A stretch of DNA of 64,000 nucleotides from UBA965 sp040396955 (GTDB lineage: Bacteria; Chloroflexota; Chloroflexia; Chloroflexales; Roseiflexaceae), in contig JBBAWX010000005.1 in assembly GCA_040396955.1 (NCBI GenBank), positions 62,001-126,000 on the forward strand, given 5' to 3'. This document shows, in pieces, positions 51,908 through 61,298 of this stretch. The translations under genes were made by a program, and so were the position numbers. Position 1 is the stretch's first letter, and each line of letters starts with the position of its first letter. A model generated the notes under the pieces. That model searched no databases and had not been told where the DNA came from. It saw only the letters and a list, made by a program, of their open reading frames with translations.

Positions 51908-53737
51908 ATGTCCCACAAGCGCTATTCGCGTTGGGCACTGGCCATCGTAGCTGCAATGTTGATTGCAGCCTGTGGTGGTGGTGCACCAGCAGCAGAAGAG
52001 CCGGCTGAGGAGCCAACTGCAGTCGTGATGCCGACCGCTGCGTCGATCATCGAGCCAACGGCTGCTCCAGAGCCAACGGCTGCTCCAGAGCCAATCAACG
52101 GGGTTACGCTCCCCGAGGATGCCGCTCCTGCAGACCAGCAGGTCATCACCGAGTACTTCGACAGCACGGCTGCCTTCGAGTCACTTGACTTCTTGGTAAC
52201 TGTGTACAACGGTGGTGGCGGTGCATTCCGTGACTTGGCCAGCGATTCATTGATTCGCTTGGACAAGAACTTCCGCTTGTTGCCAGGTGCCGCATTGGAG
52301 TGGACGCCGAACGCTGATGGTACCGAATGGACCTTCAAGCTCGACCCCAACCTGATGTGGAACGACGGCACCCCAGTGACCGCTGCCGACTGGGTAGCGA
52401 GCTTCCAGTATGCTGCCAACAAGGATCATGCTTGGGACTTCGCCTGGTACTACAGCGCTCCTGGCGCCATCAAGAACTGGGACAAGGTCGGTGCTGGTGA
52501 AGTTCCGGACACCGATTTGGGCGTTATCGCTGTGGATGCCAACACCTTGGTATTCCAGACCGAGACCCCAGCCCCCTTCTTGCCAGCGAAGTTGCTTTAC
52601 AGCGCTCCGTTGCAGAAGGCCGCTCTCGAGAAGTATGGTCCGTTGTACAACAACGACCCAGCCACCTCAGTATCAAGCGGTCCATATCGCTTGATCGAGT
52701 GGACCAAGGGTGAGAAGGTTGTATGGGAAGCCAACCCTGACTACAAGGGCACCAACAAGCCTTTGATCCAGAAGTTGGTCAGCATCGCCGCCAAGCCCGA
52801 GACCTACTTCATCGGCTACCGCGATGGCGAAGTCGATCGCCTCGGTGGTGAGTTCATCGGCGCTGCCGAAACCGAAATCATCGCTGGCGACCCAGAGTTG
52901 CAGAAGCAGCAGTACACCAATGCGGTGGACTTCCGCACTGACTACCTCTTCTTCGACACCACGTCAGCTCCGTTCGACAACCTCAAGGTCCGCCAGGCGT
53001 TCTCACACTTGGTCGACCGCGACACGTTGATCGCTGACATCTTGGGTAAGGCTCAGGCCATCCCAGCCTACTCATTCTTGATGCCCGGCTTCCACGCTTC
53101 AAACAGCGATGGTTTGAAGGACATCCAAGCATGGGACCCAGAAAAGGCGAAGGCGTTGTTGGCCGAAGCCGGTTACCCAGATGGCGCGGGCTTCCCCAAG
53201 CTCGAACTCTGGTTGCGTGCCGAGTCACAGAACCGCATCGATGCTGCAAACCGCATCTGTGCCGACATCAAGGCAAACTTGAACGTCGAGTGTGAAGTGA
53301 GCAACAAGGAACGCAAGATCTTCATGGATGCTTTGAATGCCAAGCCCACGGAGATCAAGTTCGGTATGGTGTCATATGGTATCGACTACTTCGATGCTTC
53401 GAACATGCTTGGCGTGTTCCGCAGCGGTGGTCGCCATAGCTGGAGCAACGAGGCCTACGATAAGTTGGTCGACGAGGCATCAGCAAGCACCGACACCGAA
53501 GGCCGCCTCAAGCAGTTCCAGGATGCCGAGCGCATTTTGGTCGAAGATGCTTCAGCGATCTTCATCGTGCACCGCATCAACACTGGCTTGATCAAGCCAT
53601 ACTTGGTCGGCGAAGCCCTTCAGCCCAACGAAGCCGGATTCAACGGCATCCAGTGGCCGGGTATCTCAACCTACAGCAATGTGTTGAGCACGCTCTATGT
53701 TCACAAGAGCGTGGCCGACTACAAGGCAGCTCCGTAA
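51908..53737 (+). CDS. ABC transporter substrate-binding lipoprotein, family 5 (peptide/oligosaccharide)
   Basis: A 609-residue SBP_bac_5 lipoprotein. The signal sequence ends in the lipobox LIAAC (Cys22), followed by a linker with Glu-Pro-Thr-Ala repeats (encoded by two 18-bp DNA repeats) that tethers it to the membrane. The binding domain covers about residues 85-600 and includes the family features WTFKLDPNLMWNDGTPVTAADWVASF (seen as separate parts) and GPYRLIEW. Ligands of this family are oligopeptides, nickel or plant oligosaccharides; none can be chosen here. A strong promoter and AGGAGG predict high expression. The hairpin after the stop and the two permease genes show it is the lead gene of an importer operon. 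Confidence 0.92.
   Translation: MSHKRYSRWALAIVAAMLIAACGGGAPAAEEPAEEPTAVVMPTAASIIEPTAAPEPTAAPEPINGVTLPEDAAPADQQVITEYFDSTAAFESLDFLVTVYNGGGGAFRDLASDSLIRLDKNFRLLPGAALEWTPNADGTEWTFKLDPNLMWNDGTPVTAADWVASFQYAANKDHAWDFAWYYSAPGAIKNWDKVGAGEVPDTDLGVIAVDANTLVFQTETPAPFLPAKLLYSAPLQKAALEKYGPLYNNDPATSVSSGPYRLIEWTKGEKVVWEANPDYKGTNKPLIQKLVSIAAKPETYFIGYRDGEVDRLGGEFIGAAETEIIAGDPELQKQQYTNAVDFRTDYLFFDTTSAPFDNLKVRQAFSHLVDRDTLIADILGKAQAIPAYSFLMPGFHASNSDGLKDIQAWDPEKAKALLAEAGYPDGAGFPKLELWLRAESQNRIDAANRICADIKANLNVECEVSNKERKIFMDALNAKPTEIKFGMVSYGIDYFDASNMLGVFRSGGRHSWSNEAYDKLVDEASASTDTEGRLKQFQDAERILVEDASAIFIVHRINTGLIKPYLVGEALQPNEAGFNGIQWPGISTYSNVLSTLYVHKSVADYKAAP
52052..52093 (+). repeat. 18-bp tandem direct repeat in lipoprotein linker
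   Basis: Two perfect copies of an 18-bp unit (52052-52069 and 52070-52087) plus a partial third encode the EPTAAPEPTAAPEP linker of the binding protein; copy number could vary between strains. Confidence 0.85.
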
Positions 53738-53750
53738 TCATCCACTCGGT

Positions 53751-53782
53751 ACAGGCGTTGACGAGCAATCGTCAACGCCTGT
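53751..53782 (+). terminator. Intercistronic GNRA hairpin between binding protein and permease
   Basis: A 14-bp perfect stem (53751-53764 with 53769-53782) closes on GCAA, a GNRA tetraloop. Only a weak T-rich stretch follows. It lies 14 bp after the binding-protein stop and 60 bp before the permease, so it probably attenuates transcription or stabilises the upstream mRNA, giving more binding protein than permease. Confidence 0.75.
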
Positions 53783-53841
53783 ATTCGATACCACTCCCCC
53801 ACACTCAAGCCCAGACTTCAGTTCAATAGAAGGATCACTGC

Positions 53842-54774
53842 ATGGTAGCCTATATTATCAACCGCTTGTTTGGCTTGTTCCTCGTCTTTTTTATTGTGTC
53901 AATAGTGGCCTTTCTATTGATGCATGCCGTCCCAGGCGGACCATTTGACGAAGATAATATGCCACTCAGTCCACAAGCGAAGGCAAACATTCTTGCCAAA
54001 TACGGGTTAGACCAGCCGATCCACGTCCAATACTACAAGTACATGAGCAAGGCACTCCAGGGTGACTTCGGCACTTCGTTCGAGAACCCCGACTCCTCTG
54101 TAGGTGAAATTATCGGCCAAGTGTGGCCCAAGAGTATCCAACTCGGTGGTATGACAGTCCTTATTGCAATTACAAGTGGCATTCTCTTTGGCATTTTGGC
54201 AGGTATCCGCCAAAACAGCTGGATTGACTCCACCATCACCTTCATCTCCACCCTCGGGCTGACGGTTCCTAACTTCATCATTGCCATCTGGATGATGCTT
54301 ATTTTCGTCATCTACCTCGACATCCTGCCACTCGGTCTGACCAACGACAATTGGGGTGACTGGAAAGCCTGGATCATGCCAACCGTTGCGCTCGGACTTG
54401 GCCCCATGGGAATCACGGCACGCTACACACGTGCTAGCATCGTCGATGTAATCTCACAAGACTACATCCGCACCGCACGCGCCAAAGGGCTCAATGAATC
54501 CATGGTCGTGTGGCGGCACGCCCTCAAAAACGCACTTATTCCTATCATCACGGTGGTTGGACCGATGGTCCCCAATCTGATGACAGGTACCATATTTGTC
54601 GAGACGATGTTCAAAATCAACGGCATCGGCAAATTCTTTGTGACCAGCACGCTGAATCGCGACTATCCGATGATTATGGCACTCATGCTCATCATCGCCT
54701 CGTTGTGGGGTATTGTGTATCTGTTGACTGACTTGCTCTATACCACACTTGACCCGCGCATTAAGTTTGATTAG
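53842..54774 (+). CDS. ABC transporter permease, OppB/DppB family
   Basis: A 310-residue inner-membrane permease with six helices. RLFGLFLVFFIVSIVAFLLMHAVPGGPF is the conserved N-terminal helix and GGPF motif of DppB/OppB (in parts). YIRTARAKGLNESMVVWRHALKNALIP is the EAA loop that contacts the ATPase. GTIFVETMFKINGIG and the ending DPRIKFD are also typical. It imports the ligand captured by the lipoprotein upstream. GAAGGA lies eight bases before the ATG. The second permease follows 9 bp downstream. Confidence 0.95.
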   Translation: MVAYIINRLFGLFLVFFIVSIVAFLLMHAVPGGPFDEDNMPLSPQAKANILAKYGLDQPIHVQYYKYMSKALQGDFGTSFENPDSSVGEIIGQVWPKSIQLGGMTVLIAITSGILFGILAGIRQNSWIDSTITFISTLGLTVPNFIIAIWMMLIFVIYLDILPLGLTNDNWGDWKAWIMPTVALGLGPMGITARYTRASIVDVISQDYIRTARAKGLNESMVVWRHALKNALIPIITVVGPMVPNLMTGTIFVETMFKINGIGKFFVTSTLNRDYPMIMALMLIIASLWGIVYLLTDLLYTTLDPRIKFD

Positions 54775-54783
54775 GAACGCACA

Positions 54784-55677
54784 ATGACTTCAACGACAAC
54801 AACTGCTGCGGCAAACCTCCCTCTTGAGCGTAAACCGGCAAACTTGTGGCGAGACGCCGCGGTTCGTTTCAGCAAAAACCGACTAGCCATGGCGGCACTG
54901 TTCGTAGTGCTGTTGATGATTGTGCTTGCGATTTTCGCTGACATCATCGCACCCTACAACTACGACGAAATTGTGCGTGGCAAGACCCGCCAGTTCCCCA
55001 ACGCCAACTTCTGGTTTGGCACCGACAACGTCGGGTTTGACGTGTTCAGCCGCATTATTTACGGCGCCCGTATTTCACTCATCATCGGTCTCTCCGTGCA
55101 GGCAATTGCCATTGTGATGGGTGTTTCGCTTGGTGCCGCTGCCGGGTTTGCCGGTGGGTGGGTGGACTACGTCATCAACCGCATCATGGAGGTTTTTACC
55201 GCCATTCCGCAGTTGCTCTTTGCCCTCTTCCTGTTGTCGATTTGGGGCGGCGGTCTGTTCAATGTGGTGCTCGCACTCGGTCTCATCGGTTGGATTGAAA
55301 TGTGTCGTTTGACCCGTGCGCAAGTGCTCACTCTGCGTGAAAAGGAATACATCGAAGCAGCGCGTGCCATTGGTGTCACACCGTTTGGCATCGCCGCCCG
55401 ACACATCCTTCCCAACGCACTGACCCCCCTCGTTATTTCGTTTACACTGGGCATCCCCGCAGCAATGTTCGCGGAGGCCGGCTTAAGCTTCTTGGGTATC
55501 GGAATCAACGACCCCATCCCAAGCTGGGGCAAAATGGCCGGGAATTCGTTCTCGTTCATCGAGGTCTACTGGCATCTCGGGCTCTTCCCCACGCTGATGA
55601 TTGGTCTCACCATGCTGAGCTTCTCATTCGTCGGTGACGGTCTGCGTGATGCACTCGATCCCCGCCTCAAAAAGTAG
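54784..55677 (+). CDS. ABC transporter permease, OppC/DppC family
   Basis: A 297-residue permease. An N-terminal cytoplasmic segment with SKNRLAMAAL leads into the first helix, a signature of OppC. Helices follow, then the EAA loop YIEAARAIGVTPFGIAARHILPNALTP (in parts), FAEAGLSFLGIG and DPRLKK at the end. It forms a heterodimer with the permease upstream. No ATPase genes (OppD/OppF) are present in the window after it, so the importer must borrow ATPases encoded elsewhere. A hairpin follows 15 bp after the stop. Confidence 0.95.
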   Translation: MTSTTTTAAANLPLERKPANLWRDAAVRFSKNRLAMAALFVVLLMIVLAIFADIIAPYNYDEIVRGKTRQFPNANFWFGTDNVGFDVFSRIIYGARISLIIGLSVQAIAIVMGVSLGAAAGFAGGWVDYVINRIMEVFTAIPQLLFALFLLSIWGGGLFNVVLALGLIGWIEMCRLTRAQVLTLREKEYIEAARAIGVTPFGIAARHILPNALTPLVISFTLGIPAAMFAEAGLSFLGIGINDPIPSWGKMAGNSFSFIEVYWHLGLFPTLMIGLTMLSFSFVGDGLRDALDPRLKK

Positions 55678-55692
55678 TCATTGCCGTTCTTG

Positions 55693-55731
55693 CAATGCTC
55701 ACCCTGGTTGAATCAACCAGGGTGAGCATTG
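55693..55731 (+). terminator. Hairpin after the importer operon
   Basis: An 18-bp perfect stem (55693-55710 with 55714-55731) with loop AAT; the stem could extend by one pair. There is no T-run, so it may act with Rho or as a 3'-end stabiliser. Confidence 0.7.
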
Positions 55732-55760
55732 TCTGGAATAATGCACCCGTGCGTTTCTTG

Positions 55761-55766
55761 TATAAT
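55761..55766 (+). promoter_or_regulatory. -10 box upstream of the histidine phosphatase gene
   Basis: TATAAT 31 bp before the ATG at 55798, preceded by TTG; no -35 box is clear. AGAGG nine bases upstream of the ATG is the ribosome-binding site. Confidence 0.5.
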
Positions 55767-55797
55767 ACGAACGCACAGCTACCAGAGGCACTTACAT

Positions 55798-56439
55798 ATG
55801 CAACTACTGCTCGTCAGACATGGTCAAACCGAATACAACGCGATTGGCCGCTACCAGGGCCACATGCAAATCGCACTCGATGCGACCGGCCAGCGCCAAG
55901 CTCAGCAGGTGTGCCGACGCTTGCAGCGTTTGCCCATCGACGCCATCTACAGTAGCGACCTCGTGCGTTGTATCGAAACCATCACACCACTTGCACAGGC
56001 AAAGAGTCTGCCGATTCAACATGACCACAATTTGCGTGAAATCGACGTGGGTCTCTTTGAACACCTGACCGTTACCGAAATCAAAGCGACATTTCCGAGC
56101 CTCTATGCCGCCTATCGCAACGCACCGGGCGATACCATTCACCCGGGAGGCGAGTCATATCGACAATTGCAACGACGTGCCATGGCTGCCATCGCCCAAA
56201 TAGCCGAACGCCACCAACCAGAGCAAACCATTTGTATTGCCAGCCATGGTGGCACCATCCGCGCCATCGTCTGTGCTTTACTTCATCTCGATATCAACTC
56301 CTACAACCGCATGTGGATCGAGAATTGCGCGATTACCACATTGTCGGGGCCAGCACATGATTTGCGCCTCGTCACCTTGAACGACTTTTCACATGCGACC
56401 GATCGAATCGAGCACGAGTATGAGCACACTGCAGTTTGA
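55798..56439 (+). CDS. Histidine phosphatase family protein (phosphoglycerate mutase-like)
   Basis: A 213-residue histidine phosphatase. LLLVRHGQTEYNAIGRYQG contains the phosphohistidine (RHG), the second Arg and Asn, and IASHGGTIRAIV the second His. The acid residue is in REIDVGLFE, where Glu and Asp lie in the branch that distinguishes phosphatases such as PhoE/CobC from mutases. Substrate unknown. The ATG at 55798 is chosen. The end overlaps the amine oxidase gene by 20 bp, indicating a two-gene transcription unit. Confidence 0.9.
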   Translation: MQLLLVRHGQTEYNAIGRYQGHMQIALDATGQRQAQQVCRRLQRLPIDAIYSSDLVRCIETITPLAQAKSLPIQHDHNLREIDVGLFEHLTVTEIKATFPSLYAAYRNAPGDTIHPGGESYRQLQRRAMAAIAQIAERHQPEQTICIASHGGTIRAIVCALLHLDINSYNRMWIENCAITTLSGPAHDLRLVTLNDFSHATDRIEHEYEHTAV

Positions 56440-57817
56440 CCCCAATCTGATTGGATACAATGCCGACGTCGTGGTCGTCGGTGGGGGCCTCTCAGGGCTC
56501 ACAGCAGCCTATCGCCTTGCCAACCAAGGGGTGGATGTGGCTATCCTCGAGGCCCGCGAACGCGCCGGTGGCCGTATGGCAAGTGGCACGTTCAACGGCG
56601 AGGCCTACGACCTCGGTGCTCACTGGGTGGCACCAAATGCAGTCCAGCTCCGAAAAATCATCCATGACCTAGGACTGCCATTGACGACCCAGTACCACGA
56701 CGGCGAAAGTGCGGTTCTCCTCGGCAATAAATCATACACATTCAAACAGCGTAGCCCGATGCTATCACCAGCAGTAAGTCATGACCGCTGGAGTGTGATG
56801 CGCTTGCTCAATCGCTACGCTCGCGCCATGCAAACCCCTACCAACAAAGTCATCGAGCAGATTAACGCGTTCGACCAACTCTCATTTGGCCTGTGGCTCA
56901 AACAAACGTGCCGCTTCAAGCAGAGCATCGCATGGTTCAACATCATGTGTCGTATCCGCTTCAATGCCGAACCAAGCGAAATTTCACTGATTTATATCAT
57001 CGATCAGGTCCAGGCCTTCCAAAAATCAGAATATCTCTTCCCGTACCGCCCTGCGTTCCAACAAGAACGTGTGGTTGGCGGGGCACAACGCATCGGCGAC
57101 CGCCTCGCCACCCAACTCCGCCCCCAACTGCAACTCGATGCACCAGTGCTTGCAATGCGTCAGGATGATACAAGCATCACCGCGTATTCACGAGGGAGCT
57201 CGGTACGTGCCCGCTACGCCGTCATCGCATTGCCACCCGCAGTGGCCGAACAAATCTACTTCGAGCCACATCTTCCCCCTGGACGCGACGCCCTCAACCA
57301 ACGCATCCTGATGGGCCGTGCCATTGAGGCCATACTTTGCTACGATTACCCGTTTTGGCGCGAAAATAACAAATCGGGCTTCATGCTCAGCGACAGTGGC
57401 CCGGCGGTCATGGTGCACGATGTATCACCAGCCACCAACACCGAGGGGGCCCTGGCCTGTTTAATTGCAGGCAACGCAGCCAGTCACTGGGGGGCACAAC
57501 CACGTGGCGAACGCCTGCGGGCACTGGTGCAACAACTAAGTGGTTGGCTGGGCAATGAGGCAGGTGCATACCGCGGCATGATCGAACGTGACTGGAACAG
57601 CGAACGCTGGAACCGTGGCTCTGTCGGCTTCATGCCACCAGGCACCTCTTCGTTCGTGCACAGCATCAACATGCCAGTGGGGCGCATCCACTGGGCCGGT
57701 AGTGAGGCCTCGACACAGTGGACCGGCACGCTTGAGGGAGCCATCGACGCCGGTGAAAAAGCCGCCGAAGAAATCATCCGTCAACTCCGAGAGGGTGGCC
57801 ACCTCAAAGCAAAATAG
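56420..57817 (+). CDS. FAD-dependent amine oxidase/phytoene-desaturase-like oxidoreductase
   Basis: A 465-residue flavoprotein. The dinucleotide-binding motif VVVVGGGLSGLTAAYRLANQG and EARERAGGRM lie within residues 17-53; the late FAD motif IHWAGSEASTQWTGTLEGAIDAGEKAAEEI is near the C-terminus (each quoted in part). This is the amine oxidase/protoporphyrinogen oxidase/carotenoid desaturase superfamily; the amine oxidase branch fits best by length. Nothing nearby identifies the substrate. It starts inside the end of the phosphatase gene. PPDK follows after a 174-bp gap with its own promoter. Confidence 0.85.
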   Translation: MSTLQFDPNLIGYNADVVVVGGGLSGLTAAYRLANQGVDVAILEARERAGGRMASGTFNGEAYDLGAHWVAPNAVQLRKIIHDLGLPLTTQYHDGESAVLLGNKSYTFKQRSPMLSPAVSHDRWSVMRLLNRYARAMQTPTNKVIEQINAFDQLSFGLWLKQTCRFKQSIAWFNIMCRIRFNAEPSEISLIYIIDQVQAFQKSEYLFPYRPAFQQERVVGGAQRIGDRLATQLRPQLQLDAPVLAMRQDDTSITAYSRGSSVRARYAVIALPPAVAEQIYFEPHLPPGRDALNQRILMGRAIEAILCYDYPFWRENNKSGFMLSDSGPAVMVHDVSPATNTEGALACLIAGNAASHWGAQPRGERLRALVQQLSGWLGNEAGAYRGMIERDWNSERWNRGSVGFMPPGTSSFVHSINMPVGRIHWAGSEASTQWTGTLEGAIDAGEKAAEEIIRQLREGGHLKAK

Positions 57818-57837
57818 CCGCAACTTTGCATCTGCGT

Positions 57838-57866
57838 TTGCACAAAAATGCAACATAGCGTATAGT
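57838..57866 (+). promoter_or_regulatory. ppdK promoter
   Basis: TTGCAC (57838-57843), an optimal 17-bp spacer and TATAGT (57861-57866). The leader is about 120 nt, and GAAGGA lies nine bases before the ATG at 57992. Confidence 0.8.
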
Positions 57867-57991
57867 ATGCGCGGTGTTCTGTGCATGTTCGTAGAGCATG
57901 TTGGCGTGCAACGTGGCAATCGCCGCTCCGAATCCGTGAACGCACACATCCGTCTAGTCTGTTCTTTGCACAGTGAAGGAGCAATATTGTA

Positions 57992-60652
57992 ATGTCTAAG
58001 AAGTGGGTCTATCTCTTCACCGAAGGCAATGCCACCATGCGTGAATTGCTGGGTGGAAAAGGCGCCGGTCTCGGCGAAATGACGCGCACCGGTGTACCAG
58101 TGCCTCCAGGATTCACCATCACCACCGAAGCCTGTAATGCTTATTACGAATATGGTAAGAAGCTTCCTGACGGCTTGTGGGACCAGGCCCTGGCTGCAAT
58201 GGCTGATGTCGAGCGCCAAGTAGGTCGCAAGTTCGGCGATCCCAGCAATCCATTGTTGGTATCAGTACGCTCAGGCGCCCGCGAGTCGATGCCCGGTATG
58301 ATGGATACCGTCCTGAACCTGGGTCTCAACACGCAGACCATTGAAGGCCTCGCCAAGCAAACCAATAATCCTCGCTTTGCGGCTGACGCCTACCGCCGCT
58401 TCGTCCAACTCTTCGGCAAAATCGTCCTTGGTGCTGATGGCGAAAAACTCGAACACGTCATGAACCATGCCAAGGGGAAGGGACGCACCGACAACGACCT
58501 GACCACTGCCGAATTGCAGGCCATTGCCACCGAGTTCAAGCACATCATCAAGGAAGACACCGGTCACGACTTCCCCGAAGACCCACATCAGCAGTTGCAG
58601 ATGGCCATCATGGCTGTGTTCAATTCATGGATGGGTCGCCGTGCCATCGACTACCGTCGCATCGAGAAGATCCCCGACAACATCGGCACGGGTGTCAACG
58701 TGCAGACCATGGTCTTCGGCAACATGGGCGAAGACAGCGCCACCGGCGTGGCCTTCACCCGTAACCCGGCCACCGGCGACAACGAGATGTTCGGTGAGTA
58801 CCTCATCAACGCCCAAGGCGAAGACGTCGTTGCCGGCATTCGCACGCCGCTCGCCATCTCGCAGATGGCCAAGGACTTGCCCGCATCCCACGCTGAATTC
58901 TTGGGGATTGCCCGCAAGCTCGAAGCCCACTACAAAGATGTGCAGGACGTGGAGTTCACCATCGAGCGTGGTCGCTTGTGGATGCTTCAGACCCGCAACG
59001 GCAAGCGCACCGGTATGGCCGCAGTCCGCATTGCAGTCGACTTGGTCGAAGAAGGTGTCATCGACAAGAAGACGGCCTTGATGCGCGTCAAACCCGAAAT
59101 GCTCAATCAATTCCTCTTCCCCATCGTCGATGCCAAGGCCGCAAGCGCGACCCCCAAGTTGGCAGTCGGCTTGGCTGCCGGCCCTGGTGCCGCTAGTGGT
59201 AAGGTTGTGCTTGACCCAGACCGTGCCGCTGAAATGGCCGAAAAGGGTGAGGCCGTCATCTTGGTCCGCACCGAAACCGCCCCCGAAGACTTCCACGGCA
59301 TGGTGGCTGCAAACGCCATCTTGACCGCTCGTGGCGGTCTAACCAGCCACGCCGCCGTGGTCGCCCGCCAAATGGGCAAGTGCTGTGTCTGTGGTTGTGG
59401 CGACATCGACATCAACTACAGCAAGGGTGAATTCAAGGTTGGTGACGTAACCATCAAAGAAGGCGATTACATCACTGTCGATGGTCATAGTGGCGTGGTT
59501 TACAACGGTCAAATCAAGACCAGTGAATCAGAAGTCATCCAGGTCATCCGTGGCACCCTCAAGCCCGAACAGTCGACCCTCTATGGCTACTTCGCCAAGT
59601 TCTTGAGCTGGTCAGACGAGGTACGCACCCTCGGCGTACGTGCCAACGCCGACAGCCCCACCGACGCCCGCATCGCCCGCATGTTTGGCGCTCAGGGCAT
59701 CGGTCTGTGCCGCACCGAGCACATGTTCTTCGAAGGTGATCGCATCGACGCCGTGCGTCAGATGATTGTGGCCTCCAGCCTCAGCGAGCGCAAAGCCGCA
59801 TTGGCCAAGATTGAGCCGTTGCAGCAGAGCGACTTCGAGGGACTCTTCACGGAGATGGATGGCTACCCAGTCACTATCCGCACCCTCGACCCACCGTTGC
59901 ACGAGTTCTTGCCCCATGGCGACCATGAAATCGAAGCACTGGCCGGCAAGATGGGCATTGAAGCGTCAGTCCTCAAGGCCAAGGTCGAGAGCCTGCGTGA
60001 AGCCAATCCCATGCTCGGGTTCCGTGGCTGCCGGTTGGGCATCGAGTACCCCGAAATCACCGAAATGCAGGCCCGTGCCATCTTCCGTGCCACGGTTGCA
60101 GTCAAGCAACGCGGGATTACCGTGTTGCCCGAAGTGATGATTCCGCTCGTCGGCGACGTGAGCGAGCTCAAGAAGCAAAAGGAAATCGTCAACCGCGTGG
60201 CCGCTGAAGTCAAGGCTGAGAGTGGCGTGGAGTTCGAGTACATGGTTGGTACCATGATCGAATTGCCCCGTGCCGCCCTTACTGCCGACAAAATCGCCCA
60301 GGAAGCCGAGTTCTTCTCGTTCGGCACCAACGACCTGACCCAGACCACCTTTGGCATGAGCCGCGACGATGCCGGGCGCTTCTTGCCCAAGTACGTCGAG
60401 CAAAAGCTCCTCCCCGAAGACCCGTTCCAGGTCCTCGATCAGGAGGGTGTTGGTCAACTGGTTAAGATGGGTGTCGACCGTGGTCGGAGCACCCGGAGCA
60501 ACCTCAAGACGGGTATCTGTGGTGAGCACGGCGGCGAGCCAGCTAGCGTGAAGTTCTGTCATCGCGCCGGTCTCAACTACGTGTCGTGTAGCCCGTACCG
60601 GGTCGTGATTGCCCGCTTGTCAGCCGCTCAGGCAGTGCTGGAAGCCAAGTAA
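57992..60652 (+). CDS. ppdK: Pyruvate, phosphate dikinase
   Basis: An 886-residue cytosolic enzyme that interconverts pyruvate, ATP and Pi with phosphoenolpyruvate, AMP and PPi, linking glycolysis and gluconeogenesis. It has the N-terminal ATP-grasp domain (GGKGAGLGEMTRTGVPVPPGF at about 20-40, in part), the swivelling phosphohistidine domain GGLTSHAAVVAR (His453), and the C-terminal PEP/pyruvate barrel with GICGEHGGEPASV and NYVSCSPYR, the catalytic Cys near residue 866. All key residues are present and length matches the bacterial type. AAG, GAC and TTG codons are over-used compared with neighbours, a sign of high expression. It is monocistronic, with its own promoter and a GC-rich terminator. 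Confidence 0.97.
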   Translation: MSKKWVYLFTEGNATMRELLGGKGAGLGEMTRTGVPVPPGFTITTEACNAYYEYGKKLPDGLWDQALAAMADVERQVGRKFGDPSNPLLVSVRSGARESMPGMMDTVLNLGLNTQTIEGLAKQTNNPRFAADAYRRFVQLFGKIVLGADGEKLEHVMNHAKGKGRTDNDLTTAELQAIATEFKHIIKEDTGHDFPEDPHQQLQMAIMAVFNSWMGRRAIDYRRIEKIPDNIGTGVNVQTMVFGNMGEDSATGVAFTRNPATGDNEMFGEYLINAQGEDVVAGIRTPLAISQMAKDLPASHAEFLGIARKLEAHYKDVQDVEFTIERGRLWMLQTRNGKRTGMAAVRIAVDLVEEGVIDKKTALMRVKPEMLNQFLFPIVDAKAASATPKLAVGLAAGPGAASGKVVLDPDRAAEMAEKGEAVILVRTETAPEDFHGMVAANAILTARGGLTSHAAVVARQMGKCCVCGCGDIDINYSKGEFKVGDVTIKEGDYITVDGHSGVVYNGQIKTSESEVIQVIRGTLKPEQSTLYGYFAKFLSWSDEVRTLGVRANADSPTDARIARMFGAQGIGLCRTEHMFFEGDRIDAVRQMIVASSLSERKAALAKIEPLQQSDFEGLFTEMDGYPVTIRTLDPPLHEFLPHGDHEIEALAGKMGIEASVLKAKVESLREANPMLGFRGCRLGIEYPEITEMQARAIFRATVAVKQRGITVLPEVMIPLVGDVSELKKQKEIVNRVAAEVKAESGVEFEYMVGTMIELPRAALTADKIAQEAEFFSFGTNDLTQTTFGMSRDDAGRFLPKYVEQKLLPEDPFQVLDQEGVGQLVKMGVDRGRSTRSNLKTGICGEHGGEPASVKFCHRAGLNYVSCSPYRVVIARLSAAQAVLEAK

Positions 60653-60674
60653 TTCGCCGTACCCCAGCCAGGCA

Positions 60675-60715
60675 AACGCCCCGGTCGCCGTAACGGCGAC
60701 CGGGGCGTTCTGTTG
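60675..60715 (+). terminator. GC-rich terminator after ppdK
   Basis: A 16-bp perfect stem (60675-60690 with 60694-60709), loop TAA, is followed by CTGTTGC; T-richness is weak, yet the stem is very stable. It also lies at the end of the convergent small membrane protein gene. Confidence 0.8.
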
Positions 60716-60722
60716 CACTTGG

Positions 60723-61298
60723 TCACGCACGACCGACAGGACGTCGATGCCACCACCACTCGGCAAGTGCGACCCCCAACCATCCCCACCAACCGCGACG
60801 CGCCCAACGCGCCAAGTCCGCATGACTGCGCGTAGCGTGTAGCCGTTGATGGTAGAGCTGTGTCGCCACTACATACTCATGGCGGACCGCACCATCGTCA
60901 TGATAGGCAACCTGCATGCTCGCGCCTACCAGACAGTAGGTGGCACACGCCCATTGCCAACGCCGTGCCCAACCAGTATCAAGGCGCATCTCAAGTACGA
61001 CTTTTGTAATTGCAACGCGGGCCAACATCCCAGTGACAGCGGCTTGTGCTTGCCCACCAGCTAGCCCGTATACCGCCACCATGAGCAAACTTGCGGTGCG
61101 CCAATAGCGCAACCAGACACCGCGCTGGTGATGATATGCGGGGAAGCAGAGTGCCCGCAACAAAAAGAGCATTGGGTAGATGACCGTGAGGATCACCGCC
61201 ATCACAAAGTCCGCATGGACCCATTGTCGCGGTAGCGGGCGGGGCAGAGGCGCGATGTCCTGTCCCTGTGTTGACTGACCTGATACGTGATGGTTCAT
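60723..61298 (-). CDS. Small membrane protein of unknown function
   Basis: A 191-residue protein with a polar N-terminus (about 25 residues) and two likely membrane helices (about 32-52, VMAVILTVIYPMLFLLRALCF, and 66-80, TASLLMVAVYGLAG), then a basic, Trp-rich C-terminal half (WWGWLGVALAEWWWHRR near the end). No known family is recognised. The ATG at 61298 overlaps the stop of the glycosyltransferase gene (ATGA). Co-translation with a GT4 enzyme suggests a link to glycolipid synthesis, but this is only context. Confidence 0.65.
   Translation of the reverse strand: MNHHVSGQSTQGQDIAPLPRPLPRQWVHADFVMAVILTVIYPMLFLLRALCFPAYHHQRGVWLRYWRTASLLMVAVYGLAGGQAQAAVTGMLARVAITKVVLEMRLDTGWARRWQWACATYCLVGASMQVAYHDDGAVRHEYVVATQLYHQRLHATRSHADLARWARRGWWGWLGVALAEWWWHRRPVGRA

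Noticed and set aside
52052..52093. Possible transposon or mobile repeat end
   Set aside because: The 18-bp tandem repeat is in frame and encodes a lipoprotein linker of a type common in such proteins.
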